Part shown: positions 1-6,700 of the stretch, piece after piece | Position numbering within the stretch: the stretch's first letter is position 1 | Layout of the letters: each line of letters starts with the position of its first letter | NCBI GenBank assembly: GCA_946479985.1 | Contig: CAMLIF010000143.1 | Location: 1-8,151 of the forward strand | Length of the DNA stretch: 8,151 nt | Direction of reading: 5' to 3' | DNA from: an uncultured Flavobacteriales bacterium | Lineage (GTDB): Bacteria > Bacteroidota > Bacteroidia > Flavobacteriales > Crocinitomicaceae | The notes under the pieces: model-generated | Databases searched by the model: none | What the model was told of the DNA's origin: nothing | The model's input: only the letters and a program-made list of their open reading frames with translations | Translations under genes and position numbers: made by a program

Positions 1-155
1 TTTACATCAATTTCGTCTGTAAAGGCAGCACGCATTTGTTCCGCATCATCGAAAACAAAACTGCTTGTTAAATATAAAGGAACACTGTGTTCTTTTTGCT
101 GACTGCGCTCTGATTGTAAACGAATAGCGAGCGTTTCACTTCTGTAATCGGTCAT
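1..155 (-). CDS. Cys/Met-metabolism PLP-dependent enzyme (O-acyl-homoserine sulfhydrylase / cystathionine gamma-synthase class), N-terminal 51 residues, cut by window edge
   Basis: The start ATG is at 155-153 and the frame stays open to base 1, giving 51 complete codons. The fragment contains ETLAIRLQSERSQ followed by EHSVPLYLTSSFVFDDAEQM, which is the typical N-terminus of the trans-sulfuration family (MetB/MetY/MetZ). The conserved SxPLYLTSSF segment precedes the cofactor and substrate-binding region; the PLP lysine lies outside the window. Family members are cytoplasmic enzymes that join sulfide or cysteine to an activated homoserine. Because metX lies upstream in the same operon, O-acetylhomoserine is the likely substrate (inference). 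The ATG overlaps the TGA stop of the preceding OsmC gene (ATGA), which suggests translational coupling. The fragment cannot separate direct sulfhydrylase (MetY/MetZ) from cystathionine gamma-synthase (MetB), so no symbol is given. Confidence 0.9.
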   Translation of the reverse strand, partial: MTDYRSETLAIRLQSERSQQKEHSVPLYLTSSFVFDDAEQMRAAFTDEIDV

Positions 156-565
156 GATTTATGCTTTACTTCTGTATTAATATGAATAGCTGAATCCAGA
201 GATTGCGACACGGAACAATATTTTTCATGCGCCAGCCGAACCGCTGAGTCGAGTTTTTCCAGGTTTACTTCTTTGTTAACAACAAAAATCAGCGTAATTG
301 TTTCGAACGAAGCCGGAACTGCATCCTTGCGTTTAGCGTCGATCTCAATTTCGAAATGCGTGACTTCCTGGCGTTGTTTTCTGAGTATCAAAAGTACGTC
401 GATTGCCATACAACCGGCCAGAGAAGACGCCAACGTTTCCATTGGACGCATTCCTTTTCCTTTTCCGCCAATTGCCGGTGCAGCATCCATCTGAAAAGTA
501 ACTCCTTCTTCATTTTTCGCCTCTAATACAAACGATTCTTCTATTAATTTTAATTCAATTTTCAT
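152..565 (-). CDS. OsmC-family protein embedded in the methionine operon
   Basis: This 137-residue protein matches the OsmC/Ohr fold in length and in its two cysteine regions. The first is METLASSLAGCMAID with Cys52, at the start of the central helix. The second is HEKYCSVSQSL with Cys117. In characterised OsmC/Ohr proteins such a pair forms the peroxidatic and resolving cysteines that reduce organic hydroperoxides with lipoyl or other thiol reductants. The glycine-rich loop GGKGKGMRPMETL (residues 33-45) before the first cysteine is also typical. There is no signal peptide, so it is cytoplasmic. It starts 9 nt after the hom stop, without an obvious Shine-Dalgarno sequence, and its TGA overlaps the next ATG. 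Co-transcription with methionine genes suggests a sulfur or thiol role, but this is inference; a peroxidase role is only the family default. It looks intact. Confidence 0.9.
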   Translation of the reverse strand: MKIELKLIEESFVLEAKNEEGVTFQMDAAPAIGGKGKGMRPMETLASSLAGCMAIDVLLILRKQRQEVTHFEIEIDAKRKDAVPASFETITLIFVVNKEVNLEKLDSAVRLAHEKYCSVSQSLDSAIHINTEVKHKS

Positions 566-574
566 GTGCTAAGT

Positions 575-1819
575 TTAGGAAACTAATTCGGCTGTTTCTG
601 CTTGTGAGAACGATTCTTCGTTCTGATCATTCAATTCTACACCATTCGGCAAGACTGCTAAGAACAGGCTGTTTTCGTTATTCAGATCCAAATCCTTAAT
701 CGATTGAAAATCTACAAACCCAATCTTGAAATGGTGATTTGCTCCGTGATAAACTTCCGAGGTTTCAATAAAATTGATTTTCTCCAAAGCTTCTTTTGAA
801 TCGGCAGAAATATACACCCGCAGCTTGAAATCTTCTGTCAACTCAATATGTTCCTGCGAAATTGATTTCCGGTATTCATAAGCATAATCAAATTGTAAGG
901 CGGAAATATCAGAAAGAACGGCACTTGCTGTCGGATAACTTCCGGCTCCTTTCCCCAAAAATAATTGTCGGTCTGAAAATAAAGCTTCAACAACAACCGC
1001 GTTAAATTCGTTCTCTACATTATAAGCAAAGTGATTCGCCGGAATGAAATGCGGTGCAACAAAGCCAACAACCTGGTTGTTGATCCGCGTTCCGAAGGCA
1101 AGCAGCTTGATCTTCAATCCTTTTTCACGCGCATAAGTTGCATCCCAGGTTTTCAGCTGACGAATTCCGTAATTCCAGATTTGAGATTGGTCGGCGGTAT
1201 AACCGAAAGCATGTTTCAAAAGAAGCACCAATTTGTATTTTGCATCAAACGCGTCTACATCGGAAGTCGGGTCCAATTCTGCAAAGCCCAATTCCTGCGC
1301 TGTAGAAAGTGCTTCGTCAAACGATTGTCCTTCTCCTGTTTTTGTTAGAATATAATTCGTTGTTCCGTTCACAATTCCGCTGATCGACGAAAGTGAATCG
1401 TTGTTGTAATATTCTTCCAGGTTTCTGATAATAGGGATAGAACCACCAACGGAAGCTTCATATAAAAACGAAACGTTGTTTTCTTTTGCCAGGGCAATCA
1501 ACTCATCCAAATGATAAGCAATCAGTTTTTTATTTGCCGAAACAACGTGTTTTCCGGATGACAAAGCGCGTTTTACGATTATGTAAGCAGCATCACTATC
1601 GTTGATCAATTCTACCACGACGTTAATTTCAGAGTCGTTCAAAATAAGATCAGCGTTGTTGCTGAAGTACGACGAATCAATCGATCTTTTCTTAGATAAA
1701 TCCTTAATCACAATGTGCTTGATCTGCGCCTGAAGCAATTCAGTTTTGTTCAACACTTCATATAATCCGGTTCCTACACAACCAAATCCAAATAATCCTA
1801 TAGTCAATTGTTTTTTCAT
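575..1819 (-). CDS. hom: Homoserine dehydrogenase (monofunctional)
   Basis: This enzyme reduces aspartate semialdehyde to homoserine with NAD(P)H, the branch-point step toward methionine and threonine. The 414-residue protein begins with a Rossmann nucleotide-binding loop, GFGCVGTG (residues 11-18). SANKK (94-98) supplies the conserved active-site lysine region, and EASVGGSIP (121-129) and NGTTNYIL (151-158) are family signatures. The catalytic block ELDPTSDVDAFDAKYKL contains E181, D187, D192 and K196, spaced as in characterised homoserine dehydrogenases. There is no N-terminal aspartokinase domain, unlike fused ThrA. Residues of about 318-400 form a C-terminal region in the usual place of a regulatory ACT domain, but I cannot recognise a clear ACT signature. 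The gene lies 61 nt downstream of metX, with a repeat in the gap, and 9 nt upstream of the OsmC gene. Its product is the substrate of MetX. Confidence 0.95.
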   Translation of the reverse strand: MKKQLTIGLFGFGCVGTGLYEVLNKTELLQAQIKHIVIKDLSKKRSIDSSYFSNNADLILNDSEINVVVELINDSDAAYIIVKRALSSGKHVVSANKKLIAYHLDELIALAKENNVSFLYEASVGGSIPIIRNLEEYYNNDSLSSISGIVNGTTNYILTKTGEGQSFDEALSTAQELGFAELDPTSDVDAFDAKYKLVLLLKHAFGYTADQSQIWNYGIRQLKTWDATYAREKGLKIKLLAFGTRINNQVVGFVAPHFIPANHFAYNVENEFNAVVVEALFSDRQLFLGKGAGSYPTASAVLSDISALQFDYAYEYRKSISQEHIELTEDFKLRVYISADSKEALEKINFIETSEVYHGANHHFKIGFVDFQSIKDLDLNNENSLFLAVLPNGVELNDQNEESFSQAETAELVS

Positions 1820-1943
1820 AATATCTTGTTTTTAAAATCCTTCGGTGATCTAAATATGTGATCTGCTACAGGATTGTTTTTTACTTCAATAATTCTTTTT
1901 TCAATCCTGTAGTGATAGAAGTATGAGATCTACTACAGGATTG
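1810..1943 (-). repeat. Diverged 67-nt direct duplication spanning the metX 3' end and the metX-hom gap
   Basis: Two copies lie side by side: 1943-1877 (inside metX) and 1876-1810 (the gap plus the first bases of hom). The first 42 nt of each copy match at 33 positions by hand count (1943-1902 against 1876-1835). The strongest part is 20 of 22 at 1922-1943 against 1855-1876. The remaining 25 nt are A-rich and match less convincingly (15 of 25). The upstream copy encodes the last 20 residues of MetX. The downstream copy is the leader of hom. Confidence 0.75.
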
Positions 1944-2981
1944 CTTCTCAAGGAAGACTTTTATGTGGTTCTCCAGTGCTTCGAATTCGACTAAGAAACC
2001 GTCGTGACCGAAATCGGAAGAAAGCACTGCCAGCTCGGCATTCGGAAGGTGATCGACGAGAAATTCCTGTTCTCTGAGCGGAAAAAGTAAATCTGAGTCG
2101 ATCCCAATGACGAGAGCCGGAACAATAATTTTCTCCAAACAGGCAGCCAATCCGCCACGTCCGCGCCCAAGGTTATGCGAATCCATGGCTTTCGACAAAT
2201 ACCAATAACTATAGGCATTGAATCTGTTTGCGAGTTTTTCACCCTGGTAGCGCTGATAGGAAGGAGAACGAAAATGGTCGAATTGATTTTCATCCTTTTC
2301 CGACTGGGTGATACGATAACCTTCATACGTTCTGTAACTCAACATTCCGATAGATCGTGCTGCAATCAATCCCTTTCTCCCACCGATAAATTCATCCCGG
2401 AAGAAGGTCTCATCCGCTTCAATTGCCAGGCGCTGCGATTCATTAAACGCTTTCCCGAATGGCGAATGTTCAGCATTGGTTGCAATAGGAATAATGGTTT
2501 CAAAAAGTTCCGGAGATTGGTATGCCCATTCCAGGACTTGCTGTCCACCAACCGAAGCACCAATAAGCACCTTGATTTTAGCCAGATTCAGTTCCTGGCG
2601 AACCGCTTCCAATCCCTGCACCATATCCCGAATCGTTACTAGCGGGAATTCACGGTAATAGCGTTTATTATCGGCTTGAAAACAAAGCGGTCCGGTTGAT
2701 CCGTAACAGCTTCCGAACACATTTACTGCTACAATGAAATAGTTTTTCGGATCGAACAATTTCCCGGCACCGAAAAGTCCGTCCCACCATTCGTGTACTA
2801 AATGATTTCCGGTGAGCGCGTGACAAACCCAAACTACATTTGATTTACTTTCATTGAGTTTTCCCCAGGTTTGATAGGCCAGGAGAGGATTTACAAGCTC
2901 TTCTCCCGATTCGAGAGTGAGTGTTTTATTAAAACGAAAAGTATATTCCTTTGGCAGGAACGGGGCATATTTTGTTGACAT
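1881..2981 (-). CDS. metX: Homoserine O-acetyltransferase (MetX-type alpha/beta hydrolase)
   Basis: This cytoplasmic enzyme transfers an acyl group, normally acetyl from acetyl-CoA, to homoserine, committing it to methionine. The 366-residue length fits the family. Signatures in order are CHALTGNHL (53-61) with the oxyanion region, NVFGSCYGSTGP (87-98), the nucleophile elbow GASVGG with Ser143, RSIGMLSYRTYEG (209-221), SDLLFP with the probable catalytic Asp297, and GHDGFL with His326. These complete a Ser-Asp-His triad. It is the first gene after the SAM riboswitch, so methionine sufficiency should repress it. No strong Shine-Dalgarno precedes the ATG, as is common in Bacteroidetes. Oddly, residues 347-366 (from QSCSRSHTS onward) are encoded by a palindromic repeat rather than recognisable family sequence. 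Some MetX homologues use succinyl-CoA; acyl specificity cannot be fixed here. Confidence 0.97.
   Translation of the reverse strand: MSTKYAPFLPKEYTFRFNKTLTLESGEELVNPLLAYQTWGKLNESKSNVVWVCHALTGNHLVHEWWDGLFGAGKLFDPKNYFIVAVNVFGSCYGSTGPLCFQADNKRYYREFPLVTIRDMVQGLEAVRQELNLAKIKVLIGASVGGQQVLEWAYQSPELFETIIPIATNAEHSPFGKAFNESQRLAIEADETFFRDEFIGGRKGLIAARSIGMLSYRTYEGYRITQSEKDENQFDHFRSPSYQRYQGEKLANRFNAYSYWYLSKAMDSHNLGRGRGGLAACLEKIIVPALVIGIDSDLLFPLREQEFLVDHLPNAELAVLSSDFGHDGFLVEFEALENHIKVFLEKQSCSRSHTSITTGLKKELLK
1902..1943 (-). repeat. Perfect 12-bp inverted repeat (hairpin) in the 3' end of metX
   Basis: On the plus strand CAATCCTGTAGT (1902-1913) is the exact reverse complement of ACTACAGGATTG (1932-1943), with an 18-nt loop. 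In the mRNA it forms a stable stem within the last codons of metX. It is followed by an A-rich rather than a U-rich stretch, so it is not an intrinsic terminator for this operon. The arm at 1902-1913 could also pair with 1865-1876 (11 of 12 matches), so two mutually exclusive stems are possible. It may act as a processing or stabilising hairpin, or be a relic of a small palindromic element. Confidence 0.8.
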
Positions 2982-3124
2982 GTCTTATGAATGTTAATGA
3001 ATACTGTTTGTTGAGATTTAGCAGCAACACATTCGAAAAAAAGACGATACAACAATTTTGGCAGCTGAGAGATCAGCAATACCACTTTTCCAATTAAAAT
3101 CTGACTGTTTCATAGCACATTTAA
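2982..3124 (-). promoter_or_regulatory. Riboswitch expression platform / metX 5' leader, mechanism unclear
   Basis: These 143 nt separate the SAM aptamer from the metX start. They contain a small hairpin, GCTGA/TCAGC with a 4-nt loop (3077-3073 with 3068-3064). A run of seven T residues on the minus strand (3042-3036) lies 21 nt beyond that stem. The gap is too large for a standard intrinsic terminator. No strong Shine-Dalgarno or obvious anti-Shine-Dalgarno pairing is visible, so I cannot say whether control is by transcription or translation. No credible short coding sequence was found here. Confidence 0.5.
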
Positions 3125-3251
3125 TTATATTCTCCCCAAATGGGAATCGGAAATTGGCACCGGTTTTCCAACCCCGAAGCATATTAGCATTCGGGACTTA
3201 AAGTTGGTTGCCAGAGGGTCTGTGAGTCCGTCTCTCGCCTCTTCTGTATAA
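3125..3251 (-). ncRNA. SAM-I (S-box) riboswitch aptamer upstream of metX
   Basis: Read on the minus strand, this leader shows the S-box core in order. P1 is a short TTATA/TATAA pairing (3251-3247 with 3129-3125). P2 is GAGG/CCTC (3241-3238 with 3217-3214). Next come the conserved GCAACC (3211-3206) and a long two-part P3: CCAAC/GTTGG (3207-3203 with 3172-3168) and CCCGAA/TTCGGG (3195-3190 with 3178-3173). The conserved GGTGCCAATTTCC follows (3161-3149), then a P4 hairpin near 3146-3131. Known S-box aptamers bind S-adenosylmethionine and switch off downstream methionine genes, which fits the metX-hom-OsmC-PLP operon. The aptamer ends 143 nt before the metX ATG. Pairings were found by eye and P1 is short. 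Confidence 0.87.
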
Positions 3252-3283
3252 ACAAATGTCATCTACGCTTTAGAATGACGATG

Positions 3284-3316
3284 CAAAGATTGTGTAAATA
3301 AATTTGAATTTGCAAG
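3284..3316 (-). promoter_or_regulatory. Candidate promoter of the methionine operon
   Basis: On the minus strand, AATCTTTG (3291-3284) matches the Bacteroidetes -7 consensus TAnnTTTG at all but the first base. CTTG (3316-3313) lies 21 nt upstream and resembles the -33 TTTG element. This would start transcription about 25 nt before the SAM aptamer, a sensible leader geometry. Such short motifs occur by chance in AT-rich DNA. Confidence 0.35.
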
Positions 3317-3384
3317 CGCTCAGTTAAAATTCATTTGGAACGAGTTGGTTTTCTTTCGTTTATGCTATGAATCTGCACCTGTCT

Positions 3385-3404
3385 TAATATTCACATTCTG
3401 TGAA
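3385..3404. promoter_or_regulatory. Second palindrome TTCACA-N3-TGTGAA sharing a 13-nt core with the first
   Basis: TTCACA (3390-3395) and TGTGAA (3399-3404) are perfect complements with a 3-nt spacer. The 13-mer TAATATTCACATT at 3385-3397 recurs exactly at 3533-3545, within the other palindrome, 148 bp away. A shared core in two palindromes is consistent with a repeated regulator site, about 70 bp upstream of the candidate metX-operon promoter. Chance is possible in such AT-rich sequence. Confidence 0.35.
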
Positions 3405-3526
3405 ATAATTTTGCTAAATCGTTTTTCTTTGATTTTGAACAATAATGAAAGAATTAATACATTAAGATCACGTTATTAACATTTGAAAATCAACACTTTA
3501 AAAAGATTGAATAATGAATAAAAAAG

Positions 3527-3544
3527 ATGTGATAATATTCACAT
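3527..3544. promoter_or_regulatory. Palindrome ATGTGA-N6-TCACAT, Crp/Fnr-operator-like
   Basis: The arms ATGTGA (3527-3532) and TCACAT (3539-3544) are perfect complements around a 6-nt spacer. This reproduces the TGTGA-N6-TCACA layout recognised by Crp-type regulators. Crp/Fnr-family proteins exist in Bacteroidetes, but whether any uses this exact site is unknown to me. It lies about 170 bp upstream of the candidate promoter of the plus-strand gene, which is far for a classical activator. Confidence 0.4.
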
Positions 3545-3607
3545 TAAATAACAGCGTCAGTAATTTAATTAATTTATCAAAATCCCCATTTTTATTGAGC
3601 TATAGGT

Positions 3608-3626
3608 GAGAAGCTATTAACTTCTC
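3608..3626. repeat. Small hairpin GAGAAG-N7-CTTCTC
   Basis: This is a perfect 6-bp inverted repeat (3608-3613 with 3621-3626) and a 7-nt loop in the intergenic region. No T-run follows on either strand, so it does not look like a terminator, and no gene upstream needs one. Its function is unknown. Confidence 0.35.
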
Positions 3627-3690
3627 TAAATCAGTTGTTCCTTAAATCACTCTAGTTATTCCTCGTTAAAGAAAAAACAAATTTCCCTCT

Positions 3691-3722
3691 ATTGTGTGGT
3701 AATTGTTTTTTGTTGAGTTTTG
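3691..3722 (+). promoter_or_regulatory. Candidate promoter of the large secreted-protein gene
   Basis: GAGTTTTG (3715-3722) matches the Bacteroidetes -7 consensus TAnnTTTG at all but the first base. ATTG (3691-3694) lies 20 nt upstream as a -33-like element. The implied start would leave only about 15 nt before the ATG at 3743, without a Shine-Dalgarno sequence. A more upstream promoter is equally possible in this AT-rich DNA. Confidence 0.3.
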
Positions 3723-3742
3723 TCCTCTTAACACATTTATTT

Positions 3743-6700
3743 ATGAAAAATCGATACTTACGAAATGTCGGTAAGTTTGGCCTAGCCCTGTTGGCCTTAT
3801 TACTATCGACTCAGTTATCGCAAGCTCAGTTAACCGGAACGAAAACGATTCCCACAGACTACGCTTCAATAGCTGCCTTTATTACAGACTTGAACGCTCA
3901 AGGAGTTGGCCCTGGTGGGGTAACATTAGATGTTGCTTCAGGGTATACAGAAACAGCACCTGCCGGTGGTTACTCAATAACTACGTTAACAGGTTCCGCA
4001 GCAAATCCGATTACTATTCAAGGAATTGGCGGTGCTCCCAAACCGATAATTACTGCATCTGCAGCACTTACGGCAGGTAATCTGAATGATGGGATCATTA
4101 AAATCATTGGAACAGATTATGTTACTATTGCGGGACTTGATTTGCGCGAGAACGCTGCAAACTTAACAACGACTGGAGGAACTAACAATATGACAGAGTG
4201 GGGAATTGCATTGCTTTATGCTTCAGCAACTGATAACTCTCAGAATATTACTATCCAAAACAACACAATCACTCTAGTCAGAACGTACCAAAATACTTTT
4301 GGTATCTATGCAAACGCCACCCATACTGCAACAGCTCCAACAACCGGGGCAACAGCTACCGGATCCAATGGCGGTAACCATGGTTTGAAAATTTACGGAA
4401 ATACAATCAGTAACATCAATCAAGGAATTCTTGTTGTTGGTCCTACAGCCGTTGCTGATCAAAATAATGGAATTGATATTGGAGGATTAATACTAGCTAA
4501 CGGAAATACAATTACAAATTACGGTTCGACAGGAACTTTTTCAGGTTATGCGAATGTTTCAGGATCGGTGAATGGAATAGTCGTACGAAATTCTATCAAT
4601 CTGAACATCCAGTATAATACGGTTACAAGTTCAGTTGGAGGTACAACGGCTGGTACTCTTCGAGGAATCTACCTTCAGCCATTCACAAATGCTCCAACCG
4701 CAGCATTCACTTCAAATGTCTCTAACAACACAATCTCAGTTCAAAGTGGTGTTAATTCAGCAATTGTTGCATTACATGTTGATGCTACTAACTCAAGTAC
4801 AACTTCAACAATTAATGTTCAGAACAATACCTTTTCAAATATTGGACATACAATTGCTGGTAGCAGTAACGTAACATGTATTCAACATGCAACCGCCAAC
4901 GGTACAAGTAATATTACAGGAAATAATTTTAACGCACTAACAGTTAATACCACGGGTACATTGTATCTGATTAACAATAACTGTGCAATGAATACCTTTA
5001 ATATTTCAGGGAATTACACAACTGGTACAATTAGCAAAACCGGAGCGACTGGTATTCTTTACGGATATTATAATTTTGGATCTCCTACAGGTGGAACAGC
5101 TACTATCACGAATAACAACTTCTCGAACCTTACAGTGACAGGAGCAACAAATATTTACGGTATACGTCAGTACACATCTACATCCCAAATAGAGAACATA
5201 ACAAACAATATTGTTTCAAATCTTACAGGAGGAACTTCCCCTGTTTATGGGATCAGCCATGGATACGGCGCTACCGGCGGTGAGGTTTCAGGAAATCAGG
5301 TATTCAACATTTCCAACGGTGCTCAGGTAATTGGCATCCAACTTGGAGATGGGACAGCCGGAAATGTAAATTGTTATAGCAATCAGGTTTACGGATTATC
5401 TTCTACTGCAGCTTCTGCTGTAACAGGTATTCAAAATACTTCAGGTATTTCAAATGCAATTTTCAGAAATAAAATCTATTCGCTTTCCAACTCCAACGCA
5501 GGAGGTTCTGTTAATGGAATTGTAGTTGCAGACGGAGCAGCAGTTACGGTTCATAATAACCTGATTTCAGATCTTACTGCATCAATAGCATCTGGAAATG
5601 ATGTCATTCGCGGAATTAGTTTAACTGGTTCTACCGGATCAACAGCAACAGGAGTTTACTACAACACTGTTTTATTAAACGCAACAAGTTCCGGTACAAA
5701 TTTCGGAACATCTGGTCTTTTTCATACAGCAAGTGGAACAGCAACAACTGCAGCGTTAGATCTACGTAACAACATAATAATTAACCTATCAACTCCTAAC
5801 GGTACGGGAAGCACCGTTGCATTTCGCCGTTCGGGAACAGCTTTGAACAATTTTGCTGCTTCTTCGAACCGCAATATGCTTTACGCCGGAACACCATCTG
5901 CAACACGTTTAATCATGTTCGATGGAACAACTCCATATCAGGCAATGCTTTCCTATCAGGGAGCCATGCTGCCAAGAGAAGCAAACTCTTTCTCTGGTGA
6001 AGCTGCCTTTATAGGTGCTGGTTATGGAACAGCAGGGAACTTCTTTATAAGTTTGACAGGTTCAAGTTCAGATTTCTTGCGTCCGGTTGCAGGTATTACT
6101 ACTCAAGTTGAAGGTGGTGGTGCTTCGATTGGAACAGTTACAACAGATTATTCTGGTGCAGCACGTCCAGCCACTCCTGATCTTGGAGCTTACGAATTCT
6201 CAGGAACCAGCCCTGCGCCTCAAATCACGTTAAACTCTGTAACTCCTCCGACAACTATTCAGTGTACTGCAGCTGCTCGTTTGGTTTCAGTTAATATTAC
6301 TACGGCAAGCGGCACAATTACAGGTGCTACTATCGGATATACTGTAAACGGTGTGACTCAAACCAACATCGTTATGACAAATACTTCGGGATCTACCTGG
6401 GAAGGAACAATTCCTGTGCCGACTCCTGCTAATGCGGTTATTGCATGGGGTGTTGCTGCACAAAACTCGATTGGACTAAATGGTTCTTATACTGGAACTT
6501 TATATTCAGACGAGCCTTTATTGGGCGTAACTGCATCAGCAATTGCTTCACCTGCTGGACCAATATGTGCAGGAACAAGCACAACTTTAACGGCTGCAAT
6601 TACCAAACCTGGTAGTTCTGTAACCGGGGCTGGGTCCGGAACGAGCTCTTCGTCCTCTGTTTCTCCTTTCTATCATGGATATGGCGGTGTAAAAACCCAA

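Larger units (their letters stand above)
3292..3742. other. AT-rich divergent intergenic region without a gene
   Basis: No reading frame with convincing start, length or composition was found on either strand across these roughly 450 bases. The region separates the methionine operon from the large secreted-protein gene. It holds the distal part of the candidate operon promoter, two related palindromes (3385-3404 and 3527-3544), a small hairpin (3608-3626) and a candidate promoter for the plus-strand gene. The rest is low-complexity A/T-rich sequence with nothing I can name. Confidence 0.7.

Noticed and set aside
1031..1348. Plus-strand open frame of 105 codons
   Set aside because: It lies wholly inside hom on the opposite strand. 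Its predicted protein has no family signature, while hom has complete catalytic motifs.
1902..1943. 12-bp hairpin as a terminator between metX and hom
   Set aside because: On the transcribed minus strand it is followed by an A-rich stretch rather than T, and it lies before the metX stop codon.
1991..2658. Several open frames of 60-155 codons on both strands within metX
   Set aside because: All overlap the well-supported metX frame. Their translations are arginine-, cysteine- and phenylalanine-rich, as expected of shadow frames.
3036..3077. Hairpin plus T-run as a rho-independent terminator of the riboswitch
   Set aside because: The stem is only 5 bp and the T-run begins 21 nt beyond it, so the geometry does not fit an intrinsic terminator.
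2891..3085. Minus-strand frame of 64 codons covering the metX start and leader
   Set aside because: It overlaps the metX start and the riboswitch leader, shows no family resemblance, and conserved metX sequence already explains part of the DNA.
4274..5188. Short frames of 60-79 codons on both strands inside the beta-helix region
   Set aside because: The long plus-strand frame from 3743 is uninterrupted and has coherent signal peptide and repeat structure. The small frames are low-complexity shadows of it.
4244..5800. CRISPR-like or nucleotide tandem repeat array in the Asn/Thr-rich coding region
   Set aside because: Recurring AATAAC/ACAACA words reflect codons for N, T and I in beta-helix rungs. 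Unit lengths vary and no identical repeat-spacer pattern exists.
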